From positions 248,001 through 312,000 of the forward strand of contig NZ_QQBB01000007.1 of the NCBI RefSeq assembly GCF_003350535.1: a stretch of DNA of 64,000 nt, read 5' to 3'. Source of the DNA: Microvirga subterranea (GTDB lineage: Bacteria; Pseudomonadota; Alphaproteobacteria; Rhizobiales; Beijerinckiaceae). Every line of letters begins with the position of its first letter. Positions within the stretch are counted from its first letter, which is position 1. Positions 1 through 8,372 of this stretch are shown here, piece by piece. Made by a program: the position numbers and the translations under genes. Below the pieces are notes generated by a model. That model saw nothing but the letters and a program-made list of their open reading frames with translations. It did no database searches and had not been told where the DNA came from.

Positions 1-750
1 GCCGCCGACGCGGTCTGCGACCTCGCCTTCCCGGCCGACGAGGGCGCCAACCTGCCGGATGCGGCCGGGCTCGAATCCTATGACGGCATCGTGCTGACCG
101 GCTCCCATCTCAACATCTACGACCGCACGCCCGAGATCCTGCGCCAGATCGACCTCATGCGGGCGATCTACGCCTCCGGCACGCCCGCCTTCGGCTCCTG
201 CTGGGGCCTCCAGGTGGCGGCCGTGGCGGCGGACGGCGACGTGCGGGCGAACCCGCTCGGGCGCGAGGTCGGCTTCGCGCGCCGGCTCACGCCGACGGAG
301 GCCGGGCGCGTGCATCCGATGCTGGAGGGCCGCCCCGGCGCCTACGATGCGCCGGCGATCCACCTCGATATGGTGACGGTGACGCCGGGCGACACCACGA
401 TCCTGTCCACCAATGCGGTCTCGGCCGTGCAGGCGGCGGAGATCCGCCGCGACGGCGGCGTGTTCTGGGGGGTGCAGTACCATCCCGAATTCAGCCTCGG
501 CGAACTCGCCGTGATCCTCGGGCGGCGGACCGGGATCCTCGTCGAGGAGGGATTCTGCCGGACGCCGGAGGAGGCGGTTGCCTATGCGACCGACCTGAAG
601 CGTCTGCACGAGCGGCCGGACGACGTCGCCCTGGCCTGGCGTCACGGCGTCGATGCGGAGGTGCTCGATCCGGTGCGCCGAACCCGGGAGATCCGCAACT
701 TCGTCGAGCACCGGGTGCGGCCGGAGAAGAGCGCCCGCGGACGGGCGTGA
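1..750 (+). CDS. Glutamine amidotransferase class I, 5' end cut off by window
   Basis: The reading frame is open from base 1, so the N-terminus lies outside the window; 249 codons are visible. The GATase1 triad can be read: the nucleophile Cys in FGSCWG, and the His and Glu in VQYHPEFS. This places it in the GMP-synthase-like/GuaA-type amidotransferase superfamily, which releases ammonia from glutamine. No synthetase domain follows; the protein ends about 85 residues after the His-Glu motif, so it is a stand-alone amidotransferase whose acceptor substrate is unknown. It converges on the ABC-F gene with only 3 bases between the stops. Confidence 0.88.
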   Translation, partial: AADAVCDLAFPADEGANLPDAAGLESYDGIVLTGSHLNIYDRTPEILRQIDLMRAIYASGTPAFGSCWGLQVAAVAADGDVRANPLGREVGFARRLTPTEAGRVHPMLEGRPGAYDAPAIHLDMVTVTPGDTTILSTNAVSAVQAAEIRRDGGVFWGVQYHPEFSLGELAVILGRRTGILVEEGFCRTPEEAVAYATDLKRLHERPDDVALAWRHGVDAEVLDPVRRTREIRNFVEHRVRPEKSARGRA

Positions 751-753
751 CCC

Positions 754-2376
754 TCAGTTGCGCAGGCCCGGAGCCTCCTGGCCCGTGCGCGCGACGTACT
801 CGGTGTAGCCGCCGCCATATTGATGGATGCCGTCGGGCGTGAGCTCGAGGACGCGGTTCGACAGGGCCGCGAGGAAGTGGCGGTCGTGCGAGACGAAGAG
901 CATGGTGCCCTCGTAGCGCGAGAGCGCCTCGATCAGCATCTCCTTCGTGGCCATGTCCAGGTGGTTCGTCGGCTCGTCGAGCACGAGGAAGTTCGGCGGG
1001 TCGTAGAGCATCCGGGCCATCACGAGCCGCGCCTTCTCGCCGCCGGACAGCACGCGGCACTTCTTCTCCGCGTCGTCGCCCGAGAACCCGAAGCACCCGG
1101 CGAGCGTGCGCAGGGAGCCCTGGCCCGCCTGCGGGAACGCGTCCTCCAACCACTGGAACACGGTGCGGTCGCCGTCGAGCATCTCCATGGCGTGCTGGGC
1201 GAAGTAGCCCATCTTCACGCTGCCGCCGACCGCCACCGTGCCGTCGTCGGGCTCGGTGGCGCCCGCCACCAGCTTCAGCAGCGTCGATTTGCCGGCGCCG
1301 TTGATACCCATGACGCACCAGCGCTCCTTCCGGCGCACCGCGAAGTCCAGGCCCTCGTAGATGCTGCGGCTGCCATAGCGCTTGTGGACCTTCTTCAGGC
1401 TGACCACGTCCTCGCCCGAGCGCGGCGCGGGCTGGAACTCGAACGCCACCGACTGACGGCGCCGGGGCGGTTCGACCCGGTCGATCTTCTCCAGCTTCTT
1501 CACCCGGCTCTGCACCTGGGCGGCGTGCGAGGCGCGCGCCTTGAAGCGTTCGATGAACTTGATCTCCTTGGCGAGCATGGCCTGCTGCCGCTCGAACTGC
1601 GCCTGCTGCTGCTTTTCGTTCAGCGCGCGCTGCTGCTCGTAAAACTCGTAGTCGCCCGAATAGGTCGTGAGCGTGCCGCCGTCGATCTCGATGATCTTGT
1701 TGACGATGCGGTTCATGAAGGCGCGGTCGTGCGAGGTCATGAGCAGCGCGCCGTCATAGCCCTTCAGGAACGACTCGAGCCAAATCATGCTCTCGAGGTC
1801 GAGGTGGTTGCTCGGCTCGTCGAGGAGCATCACGTCCGGGCGCATCAGGAGGATGCGGGCGAGCGCCACGCGCATCTTCCAGCCGCCCGAAAGGGCGCCC
1901 ACGTCGCCGTCCATCATCTCCTGGCTGAAGCCGAGGCCTGCGAGCACCTCGCGCGCCCGCCCGTCGAGGGAATAGCCGTCGAGCTCCTCGTAGCGCGCCT
2001 GCACCTCGCCGTAACGTTCGATGATCCGGTCGAGGTCGTCGGCCTTGTCGGGGTCGACCATGGCGGCCTCGAGCGCGCGCAGCTCGGCCGCCACCTCGCT
2101 CACGGGGCCTGCCCCGTCCATCACCTCGGCGACCGCGCTGCGGCCTTCCATCTCGCCGACGTCCTGGCTGAAATACCCGATGGTGACGCCGCGATCGACC
2201 GAGACCTGGCCCTCGTCCGGCTGCTCGTCACGGGTGATCATCCGGAACAGGGTGGTCTTGCCGGCGCCGTTGGGTCCCACGAGCCCGATCTTCTCTTCCT
2301 TCTGGAGAGTGGCGGAGGCCTCGAGGAAGAGGATGCGATGGCTGTTCTGCTTGCTGACGTTCTCGACGCGAATCAT
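754..2376 (-). CDS. ABC-F family ATPase (Uup/YheS/EttA-like)
   Basis: A soluble protein of 540 residues with two ABC ATPase domains and no membrane segment, the ABC-F layout. Walker A motifs GPNGAGKTT and GINGAGKST and signature motifs LSGGWKM and LSGGEKA are visible, each followed by a Walker B with DEPSNHLD or DEPTNHLD. A charged linker rich in Gln/Lys/Glu (FYEQQRALNEKQQQAQFERQ) joins the two halves. ABC-F proteins act on the ribosome, as translation factors or in antibiotic protection; which subgroup this is cannot be settled by eye. I chose the ATG at 2376 (MIRVENVSKQ) over the longer frame because domain 1 begins there and AAGGCCC precedes it. Confidence 0.9.
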   Translation of the reverse strand: MIRVENVSKQNSHRILFLEASATLQKEEKIGLVGPNGAGKTTLFRMITRDEQPDEGQVSVDRGVTIGYFSQDVGEMEGRSAVAEVMDGAGPVSEVAAELRALEAAMVDPDKADDLDRIIERYGEVQARYEELDGYSLDGRAREVLAGLGFSQEMMDGDVGALSGGWKMRVALARILLMRPDVMLLDEPSNHLDLESMIWLESFLKGYDGALLMTSHDRAFMNRIVNKIIEIDGGTLTTYSGDYEFYEQQRALNEKQQQAQFERQQAMLAKEIKFIERFKARASHAAQVQSRVKKLEKIDRVEPPRRRQSVAFEFQPAPRSGEDVVSLKKVHKRYGSRSIYEGLDFAVRRKERWCVMGINGAGKSTLLKLVAGATEPDDGTVAVGGSVKMGYFAQHAMEMLDGDRTVFQWLEDAFPQAGQGSLRTLAGCFGFSGDDAEKKCRVLSGGEKARLVMARMLYDPPNFLVLDEPTNHLDMATKEMLIEALSRYEGTMLFVSHDRHFLAALSNRVLELTPDGIHQYGGGYTEYVARTGQEAPGLRN

Positions 2377-2693
2377 GGGCCTTGTGCCTGAGGGGGTTGC
2401 GGCGGCCTTATGGCATGACAAGGGCCCGGCGGCGAGCGCCCCGGTCAGGACAGGCGGACGCAGTGCGACGCCTTCTTGTCGATCGCCGATGACGGCCCGG
2501 AGGGGCCGGGGATTTCAGGGGGAGGGCAGGAGATCGCCGCCGGCGTCGGTGGCCAGGGGCAGGGCGATCTCTCGACTGCCGGATGAGGGAATTGGCGCCC
2601 CGAGGCCGGCTTGCCCTAAGGGCAGGGCCGGTATCTCGAGGATCTTGCGTTGCCGGGCGGCGCACGTCGCGTGCGCCTCCGGCTTGCGACCGG
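2377..2693. other. Non-coding gap upstream of the ABC-F gene
   Basis: No convincing gene. It holds the promoter side of the ABC-F gene and a small GC hairpin near 2490-2506 (CGGCCC-gga-GGGGCCG). Open frames crossing it are Arg/Pro-rich and lack ribosome binding sites. Confidence 0.4.
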
Positions 2694-2846
2694 CTAGCCG
2701 ATCTGATCGAGGATGATCGCGCGGATTTCCTCGCGGGTCAGGCCGCTGGACAGCGGCTGCCACGGCGTGGGGGCCTTGCGCGACGGCTTCTTCGGCAAAG
2801 GCTGCAGCAGCATCTTTACCGGCTTCTTCTGAGTGATGGTTTGCAT
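2694..2846 (-). CDS. Small basic hypothetical protein (50 aa)
   Basis: A 50-residue frame starting MQTITQKKPVKM, rich in Lys and Pro in the first half, with an acidic/hydrophobic end (LTREEIRAIILDQIG) that could form an amphipathic helix. A good ribosome binding site (GAAGGACATC directly before the ATG) decides this start; the frame stays open further upstream but without a site. No function recognised. It is divergent from cspA, about 550 bases away. The start signal and lack of low-complexity content favour a real gene, but it is short. Confidence 0.5.
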   Translation of the reverse strand: MQTITQKKPVKMLLQPLPKKPSRKAPTPWQPLSSGLTREEIRAIILDQIG

Positions 2847-3393
2847 GATGTCCTTCAGCGGCTTCGGTCCCGGACCGCGCGGCTGTTGTTTGTTGTTGAG
2901 GTCGTCGAACGCGGAGCAAACGACGAATGCGCCGGGAGGTTCCACGGCAAGCGAACTTTCAAGGTGCGGAGAGCAGGCTCGGCGCTCGATCAGGAGCTGT
3001 GCTGGAGCAGGCCGAACATATCGGTTGGCTGAATGCAATATGGCCGAAGTGACCCGACATTGCAAGGATAAAACTGCAAAAGCGAAAATAAAACCGCGTG
3101 TTTTGATGAATTCCGGATGATTTTTCCTTCGAACATCCATTGGATTTTTTGTTGTTTTCGCTCGGAATTTTCAGGTCGTGGGAAAGTTTTTGGCTCGTTC
3201 GGCCTTGTCTTTGCCTTTTTCAGGGCTTACATCACCTTCATCGACATTTGGCCGGACAATCGGGCCGTTACGCCTTGGCACGCCAGGCGCACGTTCAGAC
3301 GCTCTTCCCAAACATCGACGAACCGAGGATGCGGTCGCGCTTCTGCGCGCCTTCGCCCTCACGTGCACTGATGCAAAGACAAGGACTATCCCC
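2847..3393. other. AT-richer intergenic region with cspA promoter and long leader
   Basis: No protein gene seen. The stretch 3060-3240 is clearly more AT-rich than its surroundings. A candidate sigma-70 promoter is TTGTCT (3205-3210), 17-base spacer, TACATC (3228-3233). This would give the cold-shock gene a 5' leader of about 150 bases, as is usual for cspA-type mRNAs, whose leaders fold differently in the cold. The promoter call is inferred from match and spacing only. Confidence 0.4.
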
Positions 3394-3603
3394 ATGAACA
3401 CGGGCACCGTGAAATTCTACAACGACCAAAAGGGCTTCGGCTTCATCCAGCCGGACAACGGCGACAAGGACGTGTTCGTCCATGCCACGGCCCTCGAGCG
3501 CGCCGGCATCCGCGGCCTCCGCGAAGGCCAGAAGGTCTCCTTCGACACCGCCGAAGACCGCCGCAGCGGCAAGGTCGCCGTCAACAACATCCAGACGGTC
3601 TAA
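3394..3603 (+). CDS. cspA: Cold-shock protein, CspA family
   Basis: A 69-residue single cold-shock domain, the usual length. The RNA-binding motifs are present: KGFGFIQ (RNP1) and DVFVHATAL (RNP2). Such proteins bind single-stranded RNA/DNA and melt mRNA structure in the cytoplasm. The start is the ATG after AAGGACTATCCCC; an upstream in-frame extension is rejected because the domain begins at MNTGTVKFYN. It is followed by an intrinsic terminator. The assignment to this family is secure; which of several paralogues it is cannot be told. Confidence 0.95.
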   Translation: MNTGTVKFYNDQKGFGFIQPDNGDKDVFVHATALERAGIRGLREGQKVSFDTAEDRRSGKVAVNNIQTV

Positions 3604-3638
3604 TGATGTTGGGCGCGTAACATAAGCGCTCGATGCGA

Positions 3639-3670
3639 AGCCGCTCCCGGGTGGGGCGGCTTTTTCTTTT
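3639..3670 (+). terminator. Intrinsic terminator of cspA
   Basis: Stem AGCCGC/GCGGCT extended by TCC/GGG around a 5-base loop, followed by a T-rich tail TTTTTCTTTT. It lies 36 bases after the cspA stop. Confidence 0.85.
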
Positions 3671-3709
3671 CAGACTGCCATCGACGGATGGCGAACCGGC
3701 GAGGACGCG

Positions 3710-3910
3710 ATGTACACGTTTCGAAAAGCCGCTCCGGCACGATCGGTGATGTTCCTCGTGAGCTATGACGATGCCCGCACGGCCTATCTCTGGGTCGACA
3801 ATCCCGTCCAGGCGGGCGACACCCGGGCGGTCGACCTGATCGCTCGCGCCCAGCAGGAACAAGGCACGCTGCCCAGAGGCAAGATCACCAGCATCAGGCG
3901 TATCCGGTGA
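3710..3910 (+). CDS. Conserved-looking small protein (66 aa)
   Basis: A 66-residue protein starting MYTFRKAAPARS. A ribosome binding site (GAGGACGCG before the ATG) decides the start. It has a mixed alpha/beta composition (VMFLVSYDDARTAYLWVD) and a basic tail (KITSIRRIR); there is no signal peptide or membrane segment. I do not recognise a family. It sits between cspA and another small gene in a run of short, well-signalled ORFs, so a stress or translation-related role is possible, by context only. Confidence 0.6.
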   Translation: MYTFRKAAPARSVMFLVSYDDARTAYLWVDNPVQAGDTRAVDLIARAQQEQGTLPRGKITSIRRIR

Positions 3911-4015
3911 TCGTCTCGCGCGCGGGTTGACGAGCGCAAAGAGGCTCAACGCCGTTCAGGCCCTTTCCGAGCTCGGCATTCCGTCCGTTCACGCAAACGC
4001 CAAGGAGATCGACCC

Positions 4016-4210
4016 ATGTCTCACAAGTTCAAGGTCCGGCAGATGGTCCGGATGAAGCAGCCGGCTCATTTCGAAGCCCGGACGAGCTCCGACGGCGTCT
4101 ACGAGATCGTGCGCCTCATGCCGTCCGACGAGACCGGCGAGCCGTCATATCGCATCAAGTCCGCCACCACCGAGAGAGCCGTCCGGGAGAGCGAGATCAG
4201 GGCCACCTGA
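4016..4210 (+). CDS. Small conserved hypothetical protein (64 aa)
   Basis: A 64-residue basic protein, MSHKFKVRQMVRMKQP, ending in RAVRESEIRAT. The pattern FKVRQMVRM followed by DGVYEIVRLMP and SYRIKS suggests a small SH3-like beta barrel. I recall similar short proteins being common in Hyphomicrobiales, but no function is known to me. AAGGAGATCGACCC precedes the ATG, a strong site. It lies directly upstream of rpsU, with 93 bases between. Confidence 0.65.
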   Translation: MSHKFKVRQMVRMKQPAHFEARTSSDGVYEIVRLMPSDETGEPSYRIKSATTERAVRESEIRAT

Positions 4211-4303
4211 GGGGCTCCGTGAACGGCGTTCCGCGCATTTCCCGAGGTCCGTCGCCGACAGCGCGGCGAGCCGAATTTTCCCATCAGCCAGAAAGGACAT
4301 CCC

Positions 4304-4594
4304 GTGCAGGTTTTCGTCAGAGAGAACAACGTCGACCAAGCTCTTCGCGCGCTTAAGAAGAAGATGCAGCGCGAGGGCATCTTCCGCGAGATGAAGGCGC
4401 GGCGCGCCTATGAGAAGCCGTCTGAGAAGAAGACCCGCGAGAAGGCGGAAGCCGTGCGGCGCGCCCGCAAGCTCGCCCGCAAACAGGCCATCCGCGAGGG
4501 CTTGATCGCAGCCCCGAAGCGCCCCGCACGCCCGGGCCGCGGCGGTCCCGTCCGCGCCCCCCGTCCCGCCGCTGCGGCGCCGGCCGCCGAATAA
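4304..4594 (+). CDS. rpsU: 30S ribosomal protein bS21
   Basis: A 96-residue protein starting [20 protein letters not shown], the bS21 signature, with a very basic centre ([20 protein letters not shown]). bS21 sits near the 3' end of 16S rRNA and aids initiation. The Ala/Pro/Arg-rich C-terminal extension makes it longer than the 71-residue E. coli protein, as is common in alphaproteobacteria. The start is GTG at 4304 after GAAAGGACATCCC. Its place near cspA and the small genes fits co-regulation under growth or cold shifts, an inference. Confidence 0.93.
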   Translation: MQVFVRENNVDQALRALKKKMQREGIFREMKARRAYEKPSEKKTREKAEAVRRARKLARKQAIREGLIAAPKRPARPGRGGPVRAPRPAAAAPAAE

Positions 4595-4752
4595 GCTCAT
4601 TCCGCCTCGTGCGGAGTGGTGGGCAATCGAGGTGCCTCGCCGTGGCAGCGACCATGTTTTGATTCCTGTTTCGTCCTTGACGGTTGCTACAAGCTAGTGG
4701 TGGAAATCTGACACTAGCATCCACCCGTAAGGGCAAAACGAGGAGACAGCTC

Positions 4753-5103
4753 ATGGCCGTGAGGCGCATCGTTGCCAACTTGTCAGTCGACCGGATCGAT
4801 GCCGCAAAGGCCTTCTATGGCGACGTGCTTGGGATGGACGTTGCTATGGACCTCGGGTGGATCACGACGTTTGCGGCTGATGGCAGCATGACGCCGCAGA
4901 TCAGCGTGATGACCGAGGGCGGGTCGGGAACGCCCGTGCCCGACGTCTCCATAGAGGTCGATGATCTACCCGACGTTCATCGGAAGATGCAGGCCGCAGG
5001 GTTCAATATCGAGTACGGCCCGGCGACTGAGCCGTGGGGTGTAACGCGCTTCTACGTCCGTGATCCGTTCGGGCGCCTGGTCAACATTTTAGTCCATCGA
5101 TAG
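4753..5103 (+). CDS. VOC family (glyoxalase/bleomycin-resistance-like) protein
   Basis: A 116-residue single VOC domain. The N-terminal strand VRRIVANLSVDRIDAAKAFY, the YGDVLGM turn and the closing FYVRDPFGRLVNILVH strand are typical of metal-dependent vicinal-oxygen-chelate proteins. Conserved metal ligands are not obvious at the first strand (Asn rather than His), so the chemistry, or a binding-only role, is open. The start is the ATG after AGGAGACAGCTC. It stands alone, and its codon usage is slightly less GC-extreme than neighbouring genes. Confidence 0.8.
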   Translation: MAVRRIVANLSVDRIDAAKAFYGDVLGMDVAMDLGWITTFAADGSMTPQISVMTEGGSGTPVPDVSIEVDDLPDVHRKMQAAGFNIEYGPATEPWGVTRFYVRDPFGRLVNILVHR

Positions 5104-5227
5104 CGAGTGCAATCACGGCACCAAGCGCTGCGCCCCTCACCTCAGGGAGAGGCGGGGGCGTGGCGTCAATCTCGCCCGTCATCCCAGCTTCGCGACGCAG
5201 GCTCAGAATGACGGCGGGTGTTTTTCT

Positions 5228-5242
5228 GTTCTCGTTTTGTTC
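5228..5242 (+). promoter_or_regulatory. LexA (SOS) box, alphaproteobacterial type
   Basis: GTTC-TCGTTTT-GTTC matches the GTTC-N7-GTTC direct repeat that LexA binds in Alphaproteobacteria. The T-rich spacer also fits known sites. No ORF starts close downstream; the next thing rightward is the structured non-coding segment, and purA begins about 620 bases away. The match is exact but short, so chance occurrence is possible. Confidence 0.55.
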
Positions 5243-5276
5243 TTAATACTCGTGCCAAGCTGGGCTATATCGTGTC

Positions 5277-5440
5277 TGTCCGGTCCCCGAGGGCGCGCTC
5301 GGGAGGCGTCGTGATCCGTGGGGCCGGACACAGTCCCGCGGCAGCCGGTACGCAGCCGCGTTCGACAGGAGGCCCGGACTTAAGCCTTGGGACCGGAGCC
5401 GGTCGCAGACCCGGCCGCCCACGGGGCGGCGTCCGTCTGC
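5277..5440 (+). ncRNA. Candidate structured RNA, family not recognised
   Basis: TGTCCGG-T-CCCC (5277-5288) pairs with GGGG-CCGGACA (5320-5330), giving 11 pairs with one bulge. Further hairpins follow, including one closed by GCAGAC/GTCTGC around a GC-rich stem near 5407-5440. I looked for RNase P, SRP, 6S and tmRNA signatures and did not find them. High GC inflates pairing, so this is a candidate only; strand is assumed from the SOS box and the terminator at 5822. Confidence 0.3.
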
Positions 5441-5495
5441 GGCGCCTCTCGGACCAGCGCTGCCTGTTACGCCTGAAAGAACCGTGCGAAGGGCC

Positions 5496-5535
5496 ATCCG
5501 GCTCTTCACCTCACCCACCACCCTTCGAGCCGGAT
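5496..5535 (+). other. Hairpin with 22-base C/A-rich loop
   Basis: The perfect 9-bp stem ATCCGGCTC/GAGCCGGAT encloses a loop of almost only C, A and T (CACCTCACCCACCACCC). On the + strand such a loop could pair with Shine-Dalgarno-like sequence. It has no T-run, so it is not a terminator. Confidence 0.35.
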
Positions 5536-5821
5536 CGCCTCTCGCCCCCCTCGACTGCTCCAGGTCGGCCGCCAACGGGCCCCGGGCCCGCTCACCCGTG
5601 ATCTTTGCCAGCCCACCTGTGTCATCCTGGCGGTCCGCAGGACCGGGACGGGGATCCGCCTCCAGCCCGGTGCATGGGGCTTGCCATACCTTTGTGCCGA
5701 TCGTCGTGTGAACATCCCCGCGAGACCATGGGTCATGCCGCGATCGGACGTGCGGAAAAGGCGTCTTCGTCCTTGACCTCGCGCTTCCGATCCACCATGA
5801 GGGTTTGCAAGGTTTTTCCCC

Positions 5822-5848
5822 AGCCCTGGCCTTGCGCCAGGGCTTTTT
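5822..5848 (+). terminator. Perfect intrinsic terminator just upstream of purA
   Basis: The 9-bp stem AGCCCTGGC/GCCAGGGCT, with loop CTTGC, is followed by TTTTT. It ends 17 bases before the purA start codon. It could end a transcript from the upstream structured region, or act as an attenuator in the purA leader. Confidence 0.75.
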
Positions 5849-5865
5849 CATGTGAGGCTAGAGCG

Positions 5866-7158
5866 ATGGCGAACGTGGTTGTCGTAGGCGCCCAATGGGG
5901 CGACGAGGGCAAGGGCAAGATCGTCGATTGGCTGTCCGAACAGGCGGACGTGGTCGTGCGGTTCCAGGGCGGGCACAATGCCGGCCACACCCTCGTGATC
6001 GGCGGCAAGGTCTACAAGCTGTCGCTCCTGCCGTCGGGCGTCGTGCGCCCGGGCAAGCTCTCCGTCATCGGCAACGGCGTCGTGCTCGATCCGCATGCGC
6101 TGGCCAGCGAGGTCGAGCGCCTGAGCGAGCAGGGCGTGTCCATCACCCGCGACAACCTGCGCGTCGCCGAGAACGCCACGCTGATCCTGTCGATCCACCG
6201 CGAGCTCGATGCGCTGCGCGAGAGCGGCAGCGCCGGCACCAAGATCGGCACCACCAAGCGCGGCATCGGCCCGGCCTACGAGGACAAGGCGGGACGCCGC
6301 GCGATCCGCCTCATGGACCTCGCCGATCTCGCGTCGCTGCGGGACAAGATCGACCGGCTGCTCACGCACCACAACGCGCTGCGTCGCGGCTTCGGCCTCG
6401 ACGAGTTCTCTCCGGAAGCCATCTACGAGGAGCTCGCCTCCGTGGCCCCGAAGGTGCTGCCCTACATGGATGCGGTGTGGCGCCTGCTCGATGAGGAGCG
6501 CCGCGCCGGCAAACGGATCCTGTTCGAAGGCGCCCAAGGCGCGCTGCTCGACGTGGACCACGGCACCTACCCGTTCGTCACCTCCTCGAACACGGTGGCC
6601 GGCCAGGCCGCGACCGGCTCCGGCCTCGGCCCGGGCGCAGTGGGCTACGTGCTCGGCATCGCCAAGGCCTACACCACCCGCGTCGGCGAGGGGCCGTTCC
6701 CGACCGAGCTCTTCGACGAGACTGGCGAGCTGATCGGCCAGAAGGGCAAGGAGTTCGGCGTCGTCACGGGCCGTAAGCGCCGCTGCGGCTGGTTCGACGC
6801 GACCCTCGTGCGCCAGACGGTCCGCACCTCCGGCATCGACGGCATCGCGCTCACCAAGCTCGACATCCTCGACGGCTTCGAGACCATCAAGATCGGCGTC
6901 GGCTACAAGCTCGACGGCCAGACCATCGACTACTTCCCGGCGAGCCAAGGCGCCCAAGGTCGGGTCGAGCCCATCTACGAGGAGATGGAAGGCTGGAGCG
7001 GATCGACCGCGGGAGCGCGCTCCTGGGCGGATCTTCCGGCGCAGGCCATCAAGTACGTGCGCCGCGTCGAGGAGCTGATCGGCGCGCCCGTGGCGGTTCT
7101 CTCGACCTCGCCCGAGCGTGACGACACAATCCTCATGAAGAACCCGTTTGAGGGTTGA
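5866..7158 (+). CDS. purA: Adenylosuccinate synthetase
   Basis: A 430-residue protein, the normal length. PurA joins IMP and aspartate with GTP to form adenylosuccinate, the first committed step to AMP. The N-terminal P-loop-like motif [18 protein letters not shown] holds the catalytic Asp and Lys, and GHNAGHTL holds the catalytic His. [33 protein letters not shown] and [12 protein letters not shown] are also present. The start at 5866 is set by the family N-terminus; the frame is open upstream through non-coding sequence. It probably shares a transcript with the membrane protein 34 bases downstream. Confidence 0.97.
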   Translation: MANVVVVGAQWGDEGKGKIVDWLSEQADVVVRFQGGHNAGHTLVIGGKVYKLSLLPSGVVRPGKLSVIGNGVVLDPHALASEVERLSEQGVSITRDNLRVAENATLILSIHRELDALRESGSAGTKIGTTKRGIGPAYEDKAGRRAIRLMDLADLASLRDKIDRLLTHHNALRRGFGLDEFSPEAIYEELASVAPKVLPYMDAVWRLLDEERRAGKRILFEGAQGALLDVDHGTYPFVTSSNTVAGQAATGSGLGPGAVGYVLGIAKAYTTRVGEGPFPTELFDETGELIGQKGKEFGVVTGRKRRCGWFDATLVRQTVRTSGIDGIALTKLDILDGFETIKIGVGYKLDGQTIDYFPASQGAQGRVEPIYEEMEGWSGSTAGARSWADLPAQAIKYVRRVEELIGAPVAVLSTSPERDDTILMKNPFEG

Positions 7159-7192
7159 CGACAGGACCGCTCCGGGCCATCCCAAGAGCGCA

Positions 7193-8368
7193 ATGGCAGA
7201 TTACTATCCCCTCATCGCCCGCGCGGTCGAAGGCTTGTCGGACCGGTCGCCCGAGATGCGGCGCGCCGTCTACGAGCGCGCCCGCTCGGCCCTCATCGGA
7301 CAGCTCGAGACCCTGGATCCGCCCTTGTCGGAGGCAGAGATTCAGCAGGAGCGGATCTCGCTCGATGCTGCGATCGCCCGGGTCGAGGCTGATCACGCGC
7401 CTGCGCCGACAAAGCCGAACGTGCCCCTGTCGAGCGCGGCCGTCCTGCGCGAGAGCGCACGACTCGCACCGGACGAGCCGCCGCCGGCCGCCACGCCTCA
7501 TCGCGGCGAGCCCGACGAGGTGGAGGACGTGCGCGAGGAGGCCGCGCCTGAGCGGCCGCGCATCGAGAGTCGTCCGCATCCGGGAATCCAGGGCGGCAAG
7601 CGGACGCGCACGATCATCCTCGGGGTGGTGCTGGCGCTGGTGATCGCAGCGATTGCCGTGCTGGCCTATGTGAACCGGAACAGGCCGGATGAGGTCGTCG
7701 CTGAAGCGCCCGTGGCGGAAGCTCCGCCGCCCGCCGCTCCCGAGACCGGCAAGAACAACGAGCGCGTAGGCGTGCAGACGCCTGCTCCGGCGCCCGCGCC
7801 GCAGCAGGCCGCGCGCCAGGATGTCGGCGTGGCGCAGCGCTCGGTCTTCTACGAAGAGGATCCGGCCAATCCCCAGGTTCCGAAAGCGCAGGTCGGCCGT
7901 GTGGTCTGGCGCCTCGAGGACGTGAATCCCGGCCAGGGCCAGGCGCTCGAGCGGGCCGTGACGGCGAATGTCGACGTTCCCGACGCGGGCCTGACCATGA
8001 AGATGGTCCTGCGCCGCAATACCGACACGACCCTCCCGGCGTCGCACACGGTGGAGCTCACCTTCACGACCCGGGCGGGCGAAAGCGGCCGCGTCATCCG
8101 GGACGTGGGCCTGCTCCAGTTCAAGAACGAGGAGGCCGCGCGCGGCACCCCCATCGCCGGCCTGCCAGTTCCCGTGCGGGAGAACCTCTTCCTGATCGGG
8201 CTGTCCAACCTGCCGAGCGACGTGGAGCGCAACACCGAGCTCTTCGTGCGCCGCAACTGGATCGACCTGCCGGTCCGCATGGCCTCGGGCCAGCGCGCCA
8301 TTCTCAGCTTCGAGAAGGGCACCGCCGGCGAGCAGATCATCACCAGCGCCTTCTCGCAGTGGCAATAA
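7193..8368 (+). CDS. Hypothetical single-pass membrane protein
   Basis: A 391-residue protein starting MADYYPLIARAVEGLSDR. Residues 1-60 form a conserved-looking helical segment (SPEMRRAVYERARSALIGQL), followed by a disordered acidic/Pro-rich linker. One membrane helix lies at about 141-160 (IILGVVLALVIAAIAVLAYV), then an Ala/Pro linker and a C-terminal beta-rich domain of about 180 residues, presumably periplasmic. Proteins with this N-terminus next to purA are, as I recall, widespread in Hyphomicrobiales without assigned function. The ATG at 7193 is chosen because the conserved segment begins there. Confidence 0.75.
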   Translation: MADYYPLIARAVEGLSDRSPEMRRAVYERARSALIGQLETLDPPLSEAEIQQERISLDAAIARVEADHAPAPTKPNVPLSSAAVLRESARLAPDEPPPAATPHRGEPDEVEDVREEAAPERPRIESRPHPGIQGGKRTRTIILGVVLALVIAAIAVLAYVNRNRPDEVVAEAPVAEAPPPAAPETGKNNERVGVQTPAPAPAPQQAARQDVGVAQRSVFYEEDPANPQVPKAQVGRVVWRLEDVNPGQGQALERAVTANVDVPDAGLTMKMVLRRNTDTTLPASHTVELTFTTRAGESGRVIRDVGLLQFKNEEAARGTPIAGLPVPVRENLFLIGLSNLPSDVERNTELFVRRNWIDLPVRMASGQRAILSFEKGTAGEQIITSAFSQWQ

Positions 8369-8372
8369 AAAA

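Larger units (their letters stand above)
5104..5865. other. 762-base non-coding region upstream of purA
   Basis: No credible protein gene on either strand. In order it holds: an imperfect palindromic stretch (5180-5218, CCCGTCAT near the left end answered by ATGACGgcGGG at the right) that resembles a dispersed intergenic repeat; an SOS box; a strongly base-paired segment from about 5277 to 5440; a 9-bp hairpin with a pyrimidine-rich loop; and a perfect terminator hairpin that ends 17 bases before purA. Confidence 0.6.

Noticed and set aside
820..2391. Long + strand frame opposite the ABC-F gene
   Set aside because: Leu/Arg/Val-rich shadow of the real - strand gene, without domains or ribosome site.
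5277..5700. RNase P RNA, tmRNA, 6S or SRP RNA upstream of purA
   Set aside because: None of the conserved cores (for example GAGGAAAGTCC, a tag reading frame with AANDN, or GGAAGGAAGCAGCC) is present on either strand.
5243..5851. Protein gene on the - strand upstream of purA
   Set aside because: Arg/Gly/Pro-rich with no ribosome site; the region is better explained as structured non-coding DNA.
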